This document shows, piece by piece, positions 8,301 through 17,660 of a DNA stretch of 64,000 bases. The stretch lies in NCBI GenBank assembly GCA_003553485.1, contig PWEJ01000145.1, forward strand, positions 17,153-81,152. Direction: 5' to 3'. The DNA is from Halanaerobiaceae bacterium. GTDB taxonomy: Bacteria; Bacillota; Halanaerobiia; Halanaerobiales; Halarsenatibacteraceae. Position 1 is the stretch's first letter, and the number at the start of each line of letters is the position of its first letter. The position numbers and the translations under genes were made by a program. The notes under the pieces are model-generated. The model was not told where the DNA came from and did not search any database. It saw only the letters and a program-made list of their open reading frames with translations.

Positions 8301-9716
8301 GTGGCTATTACTCTGTTTAAAAAGGCCCGGGAAATAATCACCATGGACGAAGAGCTTGGTCGCTTAAAAAATCATGACCTCCTTGTTATGGATAATAAAG
8401 TTGCGGCTTTAAAAAAAGAAATTACCAGAGAGGACCTTAAAAATAATTACCTTAAAGATAAAAATATGGACTGGCAGGATATAAGGACTATTTCAGCTGA
8501 AGACTATTTTATCTTTCCAGGTTTAATCAATACCCATCACCATTTTTATCAGGTTCTTACCAGAAATATCAGGGAGGTCCAGGATGTCGAGCTCTTTGCC
8601 TGGCTTAAATATCTCTATCCTATCTGGGCGGAGTTGACACCAGAAGCAGTATATTACAGTACTTTAGTTGCTGCCGGAGAATTATTAAAAACTGGATGTA
8701 CAACATCGGTTGATCAATTTTATGTTTTCCCGCGGCAGGAGAAGCTCACTTTATTAGACGAAGAGTTTAGAGCGGCTCAGGAGATTGGCATCAGGTTACA
8801 TGCCTGTCGCGGCAGTATGTCATTAAGTGAAAAAGATGGTGGTTTGCCTCCAGATAGGGTGGTGCAGGAAGAGGAAGAAATTCTGGCTGATACCAGTAGA
8901 GTGATAGAAAAATATCACGACCCTAATCCTCAGGCCAAACAGAGGGTGATTGTTTCTCCCTGTTCTCCTTTTTCAGTGACTGAGGAGCTGATGAAGGAGT
9001 CGATTAAACTGGCCAGACATCATGGAGTTATGGCTCACACCCATCTTGCTGAAACGAAGGATGAGGATGAATTCTGTCAGGAAAAATTTGGATTCAGCCC
9101 CCTGGAATACATGGAAAAAGTGGGTTGGGTAGGCCCTGATGTTTTCTTTGCCCATGGAGTCCATTTAAACAATGAAGAGCTTAAAAGGATGGCCCGAACC
9201 GATACCGGTGTGGCTCACTGTCCGATATCAAATATGAAACTATCTTCAGGCACAGCACCGGTGCCAGAAATGCGGGCTAAAGGAGTTCCCGTTGCTCTGG
9301 CAGTCGATGGCAGTGCCAGCAATGATGCCTCGAATATGATAGCTGAGATGAAAAGTTGCCTCCTGCTCCACAAATTACAGAGTGGGATAACCTCTTTAGG
9401 GCCTGAGGACGTCTTACAGATGGCTACCACAGGAGGAAGTGAACTCTTAAATCAACCTGAGATTGGCAGTTTATCTGTGGGCCAGGCAGCGGATTTATTT
9501 ATGCTGGATTGTAATAGATTAGCTTTAGCTGGAGGTTTATCTGACCCGGTCTCTGCTCTCATCAATACCGGCACCAATCAAGAAGTGGATTTAACAATGG
9601 TAGCAGGAGAAATTGTAGTGGAAGATGGTAGGCTAAAGAATATTGCTGAAAGAGAAGTAGCTGCTAAAACCAATAAATTGGCTGAAAAGATGTTAGCCAG
9701 TAAAGCTGACCATTAA
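8301..9716 (+). CDS. Amidohydrolase, 8-oxoguanine/guanine deaminase-like
   Basis: A 471-residue metal-dependent deaminase of the ATZ/TRZ (subtype III) group. The metal site begins at NTHHHFYQVLTRN, followed by the HTHLAET motif with the metal His and then HGVHL and AVDGSASND with the metal Asp. The spacing and the wording PISNMKLSSG are typical of 8-oxoguanine deaminase and hydroxyatrazine-type hydrolases. It starts at a GTG with AAGGAGG 11 bases upstream and directly abuts the 2Fe-2S gene. Context supports deamination of guanine or an oxidised purine to a substrate for the Mo-hydroxylases; the precise substrate is inferred. Confidence 0.75.
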   Translation: MAITLFKKAREIITMDEELGRLKNHDLLVMDNKVAALKKEITREDLKNNYLKDKNMDWQDIRTISAEDYFIFPGLINTHHHFYQVLTRNIREVQDVELFAWLKYLYPIWAELTPEAVYYSTLVAAGELLKTGCTTSVDQFYVFPRQEKLTLLDEEFRAAQEIGIRLHACRGSMSLSEKDGGLPPDRVVQEEEEILADTSRVIEKYHDPNPQAKQRVIVSPCSPFSVTEELMKESIKLARHHGVMAHTHLAETKDEDEFCQEKFGFSPLEYMEKVGWVGPDVFFAHGVHLNNEELKRMARTDTGVAHCPISNMKLSSGTAPVPEMRAKGVPVALAVDGSASNDASNMIAEMKSCLLLHKLQSGITSLGPEDVLQMATTGGSELLNQPEIGSLSVGQAADLFMLDCNRLALAGGLSDPVSALINTGTNQEVDLTMVAGEIVVEDGRLKNIAEREVAAKTNKLAEKMLASKADH

Positions 9717-9732
9717 AGTTAGGAGGTCTAAT

Positions 9733-11067
9733 ATGCTGTTAATTCACAATGGCCTAGTTATAACCTGTAACGAAGAAGATGATGTTATTGAGGCAGGAGC
9801 AGTTTTGATGGCTGGCGATGAGATTAAAGAGGTGGGCTCCTCAGAGGATTTACTGGAGCGCTATCCAGAAGCTGAAAGAATAGATGCTGAAAAAAATATT
9901 GTTATGCCGGGGTTAATAAATGCCCACATGCATTTATATAGCACCTTTGCCCGGGGTATGGATTTAAAGACTGACCAGCCTCCCAAGAACTTTCTGGAGA
10001 TATTAGAGAAACTATGGTGGAGGCTGGATAATACTCTGAGCGAGCCTGAGGATATTTATTACAGTGCCCTGGCTGCTATCCTTGAGGGAATTAAAAGGGG
10101 TACTACAACTATTTTTGATCATCATGCCAGTTTTGGTTTAATAGAAGGCTCCCTGGATATAATTAAGCAGGCGGTGGAGGAAGCTGGAATTAGAGCCAGT
10201 CTCTGTTTTGAAGCCTCTGACCGCCAGGGGAAAGATTTAACGCAGGAGAGCTTGGAGGAAAATGTTCGTTTTATTGAAGAGTTAGAAGCTGAAGAAAATA
10301 ATTATCTCAGTGGCCTCTTTGGACTCCATGCCTCCTTTACCTTAGAGGATGATACTCTGGCCCATATCGGAGATATCCTCTCTGATTTAGAGGTGCCCTG
10401 TCATCTCCATGTAGCAGAGGGCAGAGCAGATGTTAGAGATAGCAAGAAAAGAGGCTATAAAAATATTGTTGAAAGACTGGACAAATATGGCATCTGGCAG
10501 CCAGGTACCCTGGCAGTCCATGGAGTTCATCTTACGGAAGAAGAGTATGAACTATTAGCTGCCAGAGATTGTCATTTGGTTCACAACCCTCAATCAAATA
10601 TGAGCAATGCCGTAGGAGCAGCTGACCTTCCAAAGGCCCGCGATAAGGGCCTGGGGATTGTTTTAGGTACTGATGGTTACACCACCGATATGTTTGCCAG
10701 CCTTCAGGTGGCGTCTATTTTGTCAGCCCATCAGGCAGGAGATCCCAGAGTAGGCGGAGAAATAGCTCAAAAGATGCTTTTTTCTGCTAATCCTGAGCTG
10801 GCCAGCAAAACCTTTGCCAAAAAGCTGGGTAGCTTAGAAGAAGGGGCAGGAGCTGATGTGATTATTGTTGATTATCAGGGCCCCACTCCAATAACAGAAG
10901 ATAATTATTATGGCCATATATTGATGGGATTGACGGGAGATAAAGTAATAACCACTATAGCCCAGGGAGAAGTTTTGCTGAAAAATCGGGAGGTGAAGGT
11001 ATTAGATGATGAAAAATTCACGGCAAAATGCAAGCAACAGGCAAGAAAATTTTGGCGAAAATTCTAA
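9733..11067 (+). CDS. ssnA: SsnA-type aminohydrolase
   Basis: The 444-residue protein opens with the beta-sandwich strands typical of amidohydrolases, then the metal motif PGLINAHMHLYSTFARGM. HLHVAEG follows near residue 225, HGVHL near 257 and LGTDGYTTDMF near 310. The sequence around the first motif is characteristic of SsnA, a conserved member of the bacterial anaerobic urate/purine degradation cluster. Known clusters pair it with YgfK, HyuA, YgeW, YgeX and YgeY; YgfK and YgeX are not seen in this window. Its 3' end overlaps the following FAD gene by about 60 bases. Confidence 0.82.
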   Translation: MLLIHNGLVITCNEEDDVIEAGAVLMAGDEIKEVGSSEDLLERYPEAERIDAEKNIVMPGLINAHMHLYSTFARGMDLKTDQPPKNFLEILEKLWWRLDNTLSEPEDIYYSALAAILEGIKRGTTTIFDHHASFGLIEGSLDIIKQAVEEAGIRASLCFEASDRQGKDLTQESLEENVRFIEELEAEENNYLSGLFGLHASFTLEDDTLAHIGDILSDLEVPCHLHVAEGRADVRDSKKRGYKNIVERLDKYGIWQPGTLAVHGVHLTEEEYELLAARDCHLVHNPQSNMSNAVGAADLPKARDKGLGIVLGTDGYTTDMFASLQVASILSAHQAGDPRVGGEIAQKMLFSANPELASKTFAKKLGSLEEGAGADVIIVDYQGPTPITEDNYYGHILMGLTGDKVITTIAQGEVLLKNREVKVLDDEKFTAKCKQQARKFWRKF

Positions 11068-11971
11068 GAAGGGTCAAAAGGAACCTGAACAGGTTTTAGG
11101 GCAGAATGTACCTATTGGCAGTGCTGATTATCTTGCCCCTGAATCTTTAAATAAAGCCTTAGAATATCGCAGCAGATACGGTTATAAAGCAGTAGTAATA
11201 GCCGGGGGCACCGATATCATGGTTGATTATTTTGAAAAATTACCGGAGGTTACTAGCTGGTTAGACCTGACAAAAATTTCAGCTCTTAAAAATATTGAAA
11301 TAACCAGGGAAGAGATTATTATAGGCAGTCTGGTTACTCATCTAGAAATAGCCAGAAATGAAGAGTTAAAAAAATATTTACCGCTATTAGCAGCTGCTTC
11401 CTCAGAGGTGGGTTCCTGGCAGATTCAAAGCCGGGGGACAATTGGTGGAAATATTGTAACCTCTTCACCGGCGGGAGATACATTAGCTCCCTTGCTGGCC
11501 TATCAAGCCAGATTTGTGCTGGCCAGTACTGAAGGGGAAAGGGAAGTGGCGGCGGAAGAATTTTTTGTCGGTCCCAAAGATAATATTATGGAGCCGCAGG
11601 AGCTTTTAACAAAAATCATTATACCACATCCCCCTGAAAACACCATCAGTCGCTGGTGGAAAGTGGGCAAAAGAAAAGCTATGATTATATCTAGCCTTAC
11701 TATGGCTTTGCTTTTGGAAGTAAATAAAAATGACAGAATTCAATCTGCTCGAGCTGCCTACGGGGCTGTGGCACCGACGCCACTGCGACTGGAAAGTCTG
11801 GAAGAATATTTAACCGATAAAGATTTACAGGAAGTCGAACTAAAAAAAGCAGGCAATTTAGCGGAGGAAGCTATTTCTCCTATCTCTGATATTAGAGGCA
11901 CCGAAGAATACCGCCGTCAGGTAACCAGAGATATAACCATTGAAGCCCTGCGAGAAATGCAGCAAAGATGA
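11006..11971 (+). CDS. FAD subunit of second molybdenum hydroxylase (NdhF-like)
   Basis: At 321 residues it is longer than the first FAD subunit because of a 25-30 residue Ser/Gln/Lys-rich N-terminus encoded in the overlap with ssnA. The FAD motifs are VVIAGGTDIMVDYF near 57-70 and TIGGNIVTSSPAGDT near 148-162. GGGAGGTG about 11 bases upstream supports the ATG at 11006, or the adjacent one at 11009. No better internal start is visible. Gene order FAD, FeS, Mo-large, Mo-medium matches what I recall of nicotinate dehydrogenase of Eubacterium barkeri. Confidence 0.85.
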   Translation: MMKNSRQNASNRQENFGENSKKGQKEPEQVLGQNVPIGSADYLAPESLNKALEYRSRYGYKAVVIAGGTDIMVDYFEKLPEVTSWLDLTKISALKNIEITREEIIIGSLVTHLEIARNEELKKYLPLLAAASSEVGSWQIQSRGTIGGNIVTSSPAGDTLAPLLAYQARFVLASTEGEREVAAEEFFVGPKDNIMEPQELLTKIIIPHPPENTISRWWKVGKRKAMIISSLTMALLLEVNKNDRIQSARAAYGAVAPTPLRLESLEEYLTDKDLQEVELKKAGNLAEEAISPISDIRGTEEYRRQVTRDITIEALREMQQR

Positions 11972-11984
11972 GGAGGATTAGAAA

Positions 11985-12467
11985 ATGAAAATAACCTTTA
12001 CAATAAATAATAAAGAAAAAACTGTAGAAGTTTCTCCCCATCAACGACTGCTAGATGTTATTAGAAAAGAGCTGGGCTTAACAGCTGCCAAGGAAGGTTG
12101 CGGCAAAGGAGAATGTGGAGCCTGTACAGTTCTTTTGAATGGGGAGCCAGTAGCGTCCTGTCTGGTATTAGCTCCTCAGGCTGATGGGGCAGAGATATTA
12201 ACAGTAGAAGGACTATTATCAGAGGAAGGCGATATCCATCCTTTACAGCAGGCCTTTTTAGATGCCGGAGCAGTCCAGTGTGGTTTTTGTATACCAGGTA
12301 CTATCATGACCAGCTATCGTCTGCTACAGGAAAAAGCTAATCCAGAACGGCAAGAAATAAGGGAAGCTTTGGCAGGGAATATCTGCCGCTGTACCGGTTA
12401 TCAAAAAATTATTGATGCCGTAGAATTGGCGGCAGAAAAATGGCAAGCTGGAGGTGAAGTTCAGTGA
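11985..12467 (+). CDS. 2x[2Fe-2S] subunit of second molybdenum hydroxylase (NdhS-like)
   Basis: A 160-residue paralogue of the subunit at 7824. All cluster cysteines are present: GCGKGECGACTV, the Cys in ASCL, QCGFCIPGT and CRCTGY. AGGAGG precedes the ATG. Its TGA overlaps the GTG start of the next gene (GTGA), so the Mo-large subunit is translationally coupled. It passes electrons from the Mo site to the FAD subunit. Confidence 0.92.
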   Translation: MKITFTINNKEKTVEVSPHQRLLDVIRKELGLTAAKEGCGKGECGACTVLLNGEPVASCLVLAPQADGAEILTVEGLLSEEGDIHPLQQAFLDAGAVQCGFCIPGTIMTSYRLLQEKANPERQEIREALAGNICRCTGYQKIIDAVELAAEKWQAGGEVQ

Positions 12468-13792
12468 GCAAAAAATATATAGGTAAGGCAGTAAAAAAAG
12501 TTGATGCTCAAGCGAAAGTCAATGGTGAAGCAGAATATACCGAAGATCTCATCAATGAGTTTTCTGATTTACTCCATATGAGAGTACTGCGAGCTCCGCA
12601 TCCCCATGCCTACCTAAAAGATATCGATATTTCAGAAGCCCTGGAGGTTCCCGGGGTAGTAGCTGTATTTACCAAAGCAGATTTTCCGAAACTTTCGGAA
12701 TTCGGTTTGATCATAAAAGACCAGCCGGTTCTAGTGGGCAAGGGAGAAAAGATGCGCTTTTTAGGTGATGCTATTGCTTTAGTGGTAGCGGAAAATGATG
12801 CCGCCGCTTTACGGGGAAGAGAAAAAATAAAGCTGGATATAGAAGAATTAGAAATAGTTGAAGACCCACTGCAGGCAATGGAAAAGGGCTGTATTCAAAT
12901 CCATGAGGACCATGATATCGAAGTGACTCATTATCTCAATAAAGATATGTGCTGTGACAATATTCTATCTGATAATTATATCGACAGGGGAGATGTAGAA
13001 AAGGGGTTTGCTGAGGCCGACCACATAATAGAACGGGAATATAAAACTCAGTTTGTGGAACAACTGCCCCTGCAGGTAGAAAAGGGGATTGCTGATTATG
13101 ATAATGAGAATGAAGAGATAATAATCTGGGCAGCCAGTCAGTGGATTCATGATACCCAGGCCGACATTGCTCAGGCCATGGGAGTTCCCAAGGAAAAAAT
13201 CAGGCTTAAGCAACCAGTTATCGGAGGTGCCTTTGGCAAAAAAGAAGATATATCTGTTCATATTCACCTGGCTCTGGCAGCCAGAGAGCTAAAAAGGCCG
13301 GTTGTGCTCCTTTATAACCGGGAAGAATCGATGATAGCTCAATCTAAAAGACATCCCCAGATTATCAAACACAAAACAGGGGTGACCAGGGAAGGTAAGC
13401 TCACTGCCTGGGAGACTGAGATGATCATGGATACAGGCGCCTATGCTTCCAGCGGACCGGCGGTGGTTAGGAATGCTATGTTTCACTGCTCCGGCCCCTA
13501 TCAGGTAGAAAATGTCAGGGCAGTCTGTTATGCTGTTTATACAAATAACACCTACTGTGGAGCCATGAGAGGTTTTGGGGCAACACAGATGGGCTTTTCT
13601 TATGATAACCACATGGATGTAATTGCCACTGAGCTGGATTTTGATCCCTTTGAGTTTAGACTTAAGAACGCTTTTGCTATTGGTTCTAAAACTCCTGGTG
13701 GCGAAGAACTAAACCATGGAGTTAATGTTAAAGAAACAATAGAAGCAGTGCATGAGGCAAGCAACTGGCAGGAAGGTGATAAGGATGATTAA
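12464..13792 (+). CDS. Molybdopterin subunit, large fragment of split enzyme (NdhL-like)
   Basis: The 442 residues cover the hammerhead domain (VDAQAKVNGEAEYTEDL) and the first half of the molybdopterin domain, with GGAFGKKED near 252 and RGFGATQMGFSYD near 370. They stop where a normal 760-residue subunit would continue. The remainder is in the next gene, in another frame. In nicotinate dehydrogenase the Mo protein is naturally divided into L (about 50 kDa) and M (about 37 kDa), and this protein and the next fit those sizes. It starts with GTG overlapping the upstream stop. The substrate is unknown; context favours a purine, and nicotinate is possible. Confidence 0.85.
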   Translation: MSKKYIGKAVKKVDAQAKVNGEAEYTEDLINEFSDLLHMRVLRAPHPHAYLKDIDISEALEVPGVVAVFTKADFPKLSEFGLIIKDQPVLVGKGEKMRFLGDAIALVVAENDAAALRGREKIKLDIEELEIVEDPLQAMEKGCIQIHEDHDIEVTHYLNKDMCCDNILSDNYIDRGDVEKGFAEADHIIEREYKTQFVEQLPLQVEKGIADYDNENEEIIIWAASQWIHDTQADIAQAMGVPKEKIRLKQPVIGGAFGKKEDISVHIHLALAARELKRPVVLLYNREESMIAQSKRHPQIIKHKTGVTREGKLTAWETEMIMDTGAYASSGPAVVRNAMFHCSGPYQVENVRAVCYAVYTNNTYCGAMRGFGATQMGFSYDNHMDVIATELDFDPFEFRLKNAFAIGSKTPGGEELNHGVNVKETIEAVHEASNWQEGDKDD

Positions 13793-14777
13793 GCGGGGAA
13801 AAGGTCTAGGAACAATAATGTTTGGCTTTGGCTACGGAGAAGGTTTTCCTGATCATTCCATAGCTTCACTAGAACCTATTGACAATGATAAAATATTAAT
13901 TAGAACCTCTGCTGCTGATGTAGGCCAGGGAGTTAAAACCGTTGCTGTTCAGATCGCCTCTGAGGTTCTTAAACTTGCTCCTGAGCATTTTGTCCTAAGT
14001 GAAGGAGATACTCATATAACGCAAAATGCAGGCTCTACCTCTGCCACCAGGCAGACTTATTTTACCGGTCACGCTGTTAAGGAAGCGGCAGAAGATCTAT
14101 TGGGCAATATTTATCACTATGCCAGCCAGGAATTTGTTACTAATCATCCTGAGATGGGCACTAAAGAGGGCCGGGTCTTTTCCCATGTAGACCCTGACCA
14201 GGAAATGACAATCTGGCAGTTGCGAGACAAGTTGGCCGATGAGGGCATTGAGCTTAAAGGCCGTGGAACCTTTTTCCCTAAAACCTTTAAACCGGATCCA
14301 GAGACTGGCCAGGCTGAAAAGGTATACGTTGGTTATACCTTCCACAGTCAGGTGGTGGAGGTAGCTGTGGATACCATTACTGGCGAGGTGACTGTGGAAA
14401 AAGCATATAGTGCTGTGGATATAGGGCAGGCTATCAATCCGCAGGCAGTTGAAGGTCAGATTGAAGGGGGAACAGCTCAGGGGTTGGGCATGGCGCTCAT
14501 GGAAGAACAGATTATTGAAAAGGGCCGGACCCTTAATCCTGATATGAGCCGCTATTTAGTCCCTACTGCTGTTGATACTCCAGAGGTGGAGACTATTTTA
14601 ATAGAAAACGAAGATAACGATGGGCCCTTTGGAGCTAAAGGAGTTGGAGAACCGGCAATGATTGCCACAGCTCCGGCTATTATCAATGCTATCCATGATG
14701 CTATTGGAGTTCGTTTTTATGAGCTGCCTGTTACACCAGAAAAAATTAAAGAAGCTCTTGCAAATAAAGAACAATAG
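13785..14777 (+). CDS. Molybdopterin subunit, medium fragment of split enzyme (NdhM-like)
   Basis: The 330 residues correspond to the C-terminal half of a Mo-hydroxylase large subunit: KRGKGLGTIMFGFGYGEG at the start, GQGVKTV near 50, TSATRQTYFTGHAVKEA near 87, and the active-site loop FGAKGVGEPAMIATAPAI with the catalytic Glu near 287. I chose the ATG at 13785, which overlaps the previous stop by 8 bases and has GGAAGGTGAT just upstream; the frame is open further back to 13752. L plus M total about 772 residues, the same as the intact subunit at 4662. This supports a real split gene and not decay. Confidence 0.83.
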   Translation: MIKRGKGLGTIMFGFGYGEGFPDHSIASLEPIDNDKILIRTSAADVGQGVKTVAVQIASEVLKLAPEHFVLSEGDTHITQNAGSTSATRQTYFTGHAVKEAAEDLLGNIYHYASQEFVTNHPEMGTKEGRVFSHVDPDQEMTIWQLRDKLADEGIELKGRGTFFPKTFKPDPETGQAEKVYVGYTFHSQVVEVAVDTITGEVTVEKAYSAVDIGQAINPQAVEGQIEGGTAQGLGMALMEEQIIEKGRTLNPDMSRYLVPTAVDTPEVETILIENEDNDGPFGAKGVGEPAMIATAPAIINAIHDAIGVRFYELPVTPEKIKEALANKEQ

Positions 14778-14838
14778 AAATCTATTTTGTTTTTCAAGTT
14801 GAGAGTATAATAACTTTCAGGAAAGGAAGTGACCATAG

Positions 14839-15942
14839 ATGACTGATTTAAGTGTAGAATTTCTAGGAATGAAATTTAAAAATCCGGTGATGCCAGCAGC
14901 AGGACCACCAATTAAGGATGCAGAAGCAGCCAGAAAAGCAGTTGAAGGTGGAACCGGGGCTATTGTCACCAAGACTATTTCGGTAGAGGCAGCCGAGGTG
15001 CCAAGGCCCAATATGGCTCAGATTAGAGGAGGGTTTATGAATACCGAACTCTGGTCAGAAATGGGGCCCGAGCAGTGGCTGGAAGAGGAATATCCTGCAA
15101 TAGCAGAATTAGGTTTGCCAGTAATTGCGGGTTTAGGCTATTCTGCTGAAGAAATAAATGAACTGGCTAAAAAAGTGGCTCCCTTCGCCGATGCCCTGGA
15201 ATTATCGACTCATTATTTAGGTGATGACCCCACCCCGGTGGTGGAGAGCGTTAAAGCAGCCAAGGCAGCGGCCGAGTTACCTGTGCTGGTTAAATTGAGT
15301 CCTCAGATTGATATACCCACCTTCGCAAAAGCAGCTGAAGAGGCAGGGGCAGATGGTCTGGTGTTGATTAACTCCTTTGGACCCACCCTGGATTTTGCTG
15401 TGGAAAATGGACGTCCCCTTATGGGCAGTGAAAAGGGCTATGGCTGGCTTTCTGGCCCGGCAATATTCCCTCTGGCTTTACGAGCAGTCTATGAGGCGGT
15501 GACCAGTGTTGATATTCCGATAATTGGAGTTGGGGGAATCAGTAAAGGAATTGATGCTATAAAAATGCTGATGGTGGGGGCAGAGGCTGTTCAGGTCTGT
15601 ACAGCCCCTATTTTAGAAGGACCAGGGTTTTATGGCAAACTGGTTGCTGAAATTGAGGAATTTATGGAAGAAAATGGTTACTCCAGTCTGGCAGAAATTA
15701 GAGGTTTAGCCTTAGATAAACTGCCAGAGGAAGATCAGTTTGAGACCATTCCTCCTACAGTGATTAGAGAAAATTGTACCAGCTGTGAGCTGTGTATTAA
15801 AAGCTGTGTCTATGAGGCCATTGAACTTGATGAAAGCGGGGAATTTGTGGTCATAGATGAGGAAAAATGTGCTGGCTGTGGTTTATGTGTCACCAGGTGT
15901 AATTTTGCAGCCCTTGAACTTGTGAGACCAGGTGAAAATTGA
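14839..15942 (+). CDS. Dihydroorotate dehydrogenase-like protein with 2x[4Fe-4S] ferredoxin tail (PreA-like)
   Basis: A 367-residue protein with two parts. Residues 1-300 form an FMN-binding TIM barrel of the class 1 DHOD/dihydropyrimidine dehydrogenase family (GMKFKNPVMPAAG, LVKLSPQ, IPIIGVGGI). Residues about 312-362 hold two CxxCxxCxxxC motifs (CTSCELCIKSC and CAGCGLCVTRC). It reduces or oxidises a cyclic ureide double bond using ferredoxin-type electrons. Placement between Mo-hydroxylases and adenine deaminase suggests a ring-reduction step in purine degradation; pyrimidine reduction is the alternative. Its stop overlaps the ade ATG (TGATG). Confidence 0.8.
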   Translation: MTDLSVEFLGMKFKNPVMPAAGPPIKDAEAARKAVEGGTGAIVTKTISVEAAEVPRPNMAQIRGGFMNTELWSEMGPEQWLEEEYPAIAELGLPVIAGLGYSAEEINELAKKVAPFADALELSTHYLGDDPTPVVESVKAAKAAAELPVLVKLSPQIDIPTFAKAAEEAGADGLVLINSFGPTLDFAVENGRPLMGSEKGYGWLSGPAIFPLALRAVYEAVTSVDIPIIGVGGISKGIDAIKMLMVGAEAVQVCTAPILEGPGFYGKLVAEIEEFMEENGYSSLAEIRGLALDKLPEEDQFETIPPTVIRENCTSCELCIKSCVYEAIELDESGEFVVIDEEKCAGCGLCVTRCNFAALELVRPGEN

Positions 15943-17660
15943 TGTTAGCGGAACTTCTAGCTCAAGCCCGGGGAGATAAAAAAGCTGATCTGGTTTTGAA
16001 AAACTGCCGGATCTTAGATGTATATAATTGTCGTATCTTTACCGATGATTTAGCTATTGGTCAGGGTAAAATTATCGGCAGCGGTGATTATCAGGGCAGG
16101 CGAGAAATTGACCTGGCCGGTAATTATCTAGCTCCCGCTTTTATTGATGGCCATTTACATCTGGAGAGTGCCATGGTTAGGGTAGATGAACTGGCTAAAC
16201 TGGTTTTAAGCCGCGGAGTTACTACTGTCGTTGCTGACCCCCATGAAATTGCCAATGTTGCCGGGGTGGAGGGTATTAAATATCTCTTGAATCGGGGTAA
16301 AGACCTGCCCTGGAATTTCCACCTCATGCTTCCCTCCTGTGTGCCGGCAACTCCTTTAGAAAATTCCGGTGCCAGATTGGAAGCAGAAGATCTGGCAGAT
16401 TTAAAGGAGGAACCAGAAGTTTTTGGCCTGGGGGAGGTAATGGATTATCCTGGAGTTATTCAGGGAGAAGAAAAATTACTGGCTAAAATAAAATTAATGG
16501 AAGATAGGTTTATCGATGGTCATGCTCCTGAGGTTACAGGTCGAGAGCTAAATGCCTATCTTCTAGCTGGCATCCAGGCTGACCATGAATGTACTACTGC
16601 CGAAGAGGCCTGTGCCAAAGTGGCTAAAGGCATGTATGTCATGATAAGGCAGGGCTCTGTAACCCGGGATTTGCAGGCTCTCCTACCTGCCGTCAGGGCC
16701 GAAAATAATGATCGTTTTCTCCTGGCCACCGACGATAGAGAACCGGAAGACTTACTAGCTGAAGGTCACCTTGATTATGCAGTTAAATTGGCTATTGCTA
16801 GGGGTTTAGCACCCCTTTTAGCCTATCGCCTGGCAACTTTAAATGCTGCCCGGGCCTTAGGCCTCGATGACCGGGGAGCTATTTCTCCGGGGAAGCGGGC
16901 TGATTTAATAGTATTAAAAGATTTAGAAAAAGTTGAGCTGGAGATGGTTTTTAAAGATGGAAAATTGTTGTATAATAGAGGAGAGTGGCTGGAAGAGATA
17001 ACTCCCCCCACTCCCCAGGACGGTTTAGAGGAGAAAATAACCTCTACTGTCAGGCTGCCGGAAGTTTCTCAACAGGATTTTACCTTGCCGGCAGGGAAAA
17101 AATATAGAGTAATGACTTTAAAAGAGGATCAGATAATTACCGGGGAGGAATTTGTTCATCGAAAAGAAGGGGAAAAGCAGCAGGACTTTTTAACCAGAAC
17201 CAATACCCAGTTGATAGCCGTGGTGGAACGCCATCAGGCCAGTGGCAAAATTGGTCTGGGATTAGTAAAGGGTTTTAATCTTGAGGATGGGGCTATTGCC
17301 AGCTCGGTAGCCCATGATTCCCATAACTTGATAGCAGTGGGGCGCAGAGCAGCTGATCTTTTAGCTGCCTTCAAGGCTATAGAAAAAAGACAGGGAGGGC
17401 AGGTTGTTATTGCTGGCGAAGAAGTTAAAGCAGAACTTCCTCTGCCCATAGCCGGGTTAATGGCTGACCTTCCTCTACCGGAGGTAGCCAGGCGGCAGCA
17501 GGAACTATCTCAGGCTGTTAGAGAGCTAGGTGAAGATAAGAAAAATGCCTTTATGACTCTCTCCTTTTTAGCTCTTTCTGTGATACCTGAGCTTAAAATA
17601 ACTGAGCGAGGTTTCTTTAATGTCAAGGAGTTTAAGGAAGTGAGTCTGGTGGTGGAATAA
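15942..17660 (+). CDS. ade: Adenine deaminase
   Basis: The 572-residue protein matches bacterial Ade in length and layout. The metal motif is PAFIDGHLHLESAMV near 65-79, with VADPHEIANV near 98, FIDGHAPEVTG near 189, HECTT near 215 and ATDDREPEDLL near 264. A C-terminal domain of about 200 residues (from VRLPEV) ends in ERGFFNVKEFKE. It converts adenine to hypoxanthine and ammonia. I chose the ATG at 15942 over the TTG at 15939 because it makes the classic TGATG overlap with the upstream stop. Hypoxanthine would feed the Mo-hydroxylases encoded just upstream. Confidence 0.92.
   Translation: MLAELLAQARGDKKADLVLKNCRILDVYNCRIFTDDLAIGQGKIIGSGDYQGRREIDLAGNYLAPAFIDGHLHLESAMVRVDELAKLVLSRGVTTVVADPHEIANVAGVEGIKYLLNRGKDLPWNFHLMLPSCVPATPLENSGARLEAEDLADLKEEPEVFGLGEVMDYPGVIQGEEKLLAKIKLMEDRFIDGHAPEVTGRELNAYLLAGIQADHECTTAEEACAKVAKGMYVMIRQGSVTRDLQALLPAVRAENNDRFLLATDDREPEDLLAEGHLDYAVKLAIARGLAPLLAYRLATLNAARALGLDDRGAISPGKRADLIVLKDLEKVELEMVFKDGKLLYNRGEWLEEITPPTPQDGLEEKITSTVRLPEVSQQDFTLPAGKKYRVMTLKEDQIITGEEFVHRKEGEKQQDFLTRTNTQLIAVVERHQASGKIGLGLVKGFNLEDGAIASSVAHDSHNLIAVGRRAADLLAAFKAIEKRQGGQVVIAGEEVKAELPLPIAGLMADLPLPEVARRQQELSQAVRELGEDKKNAFMTLSFLALSVIPELKITERGFFNVKEFKEVSLVVE

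Noticed and set aside
13752..13792. Frameshift or pseudogene in the second Mo-hydroxylase large subunit
   Set aside because: The break is at a domain boundary, has a stop/start overlap with a ribosome-site-like sequence, and gives two proteins of the sizes expected for NdhL and NdhM. A sequencing error is still possible but is the less likely reading.
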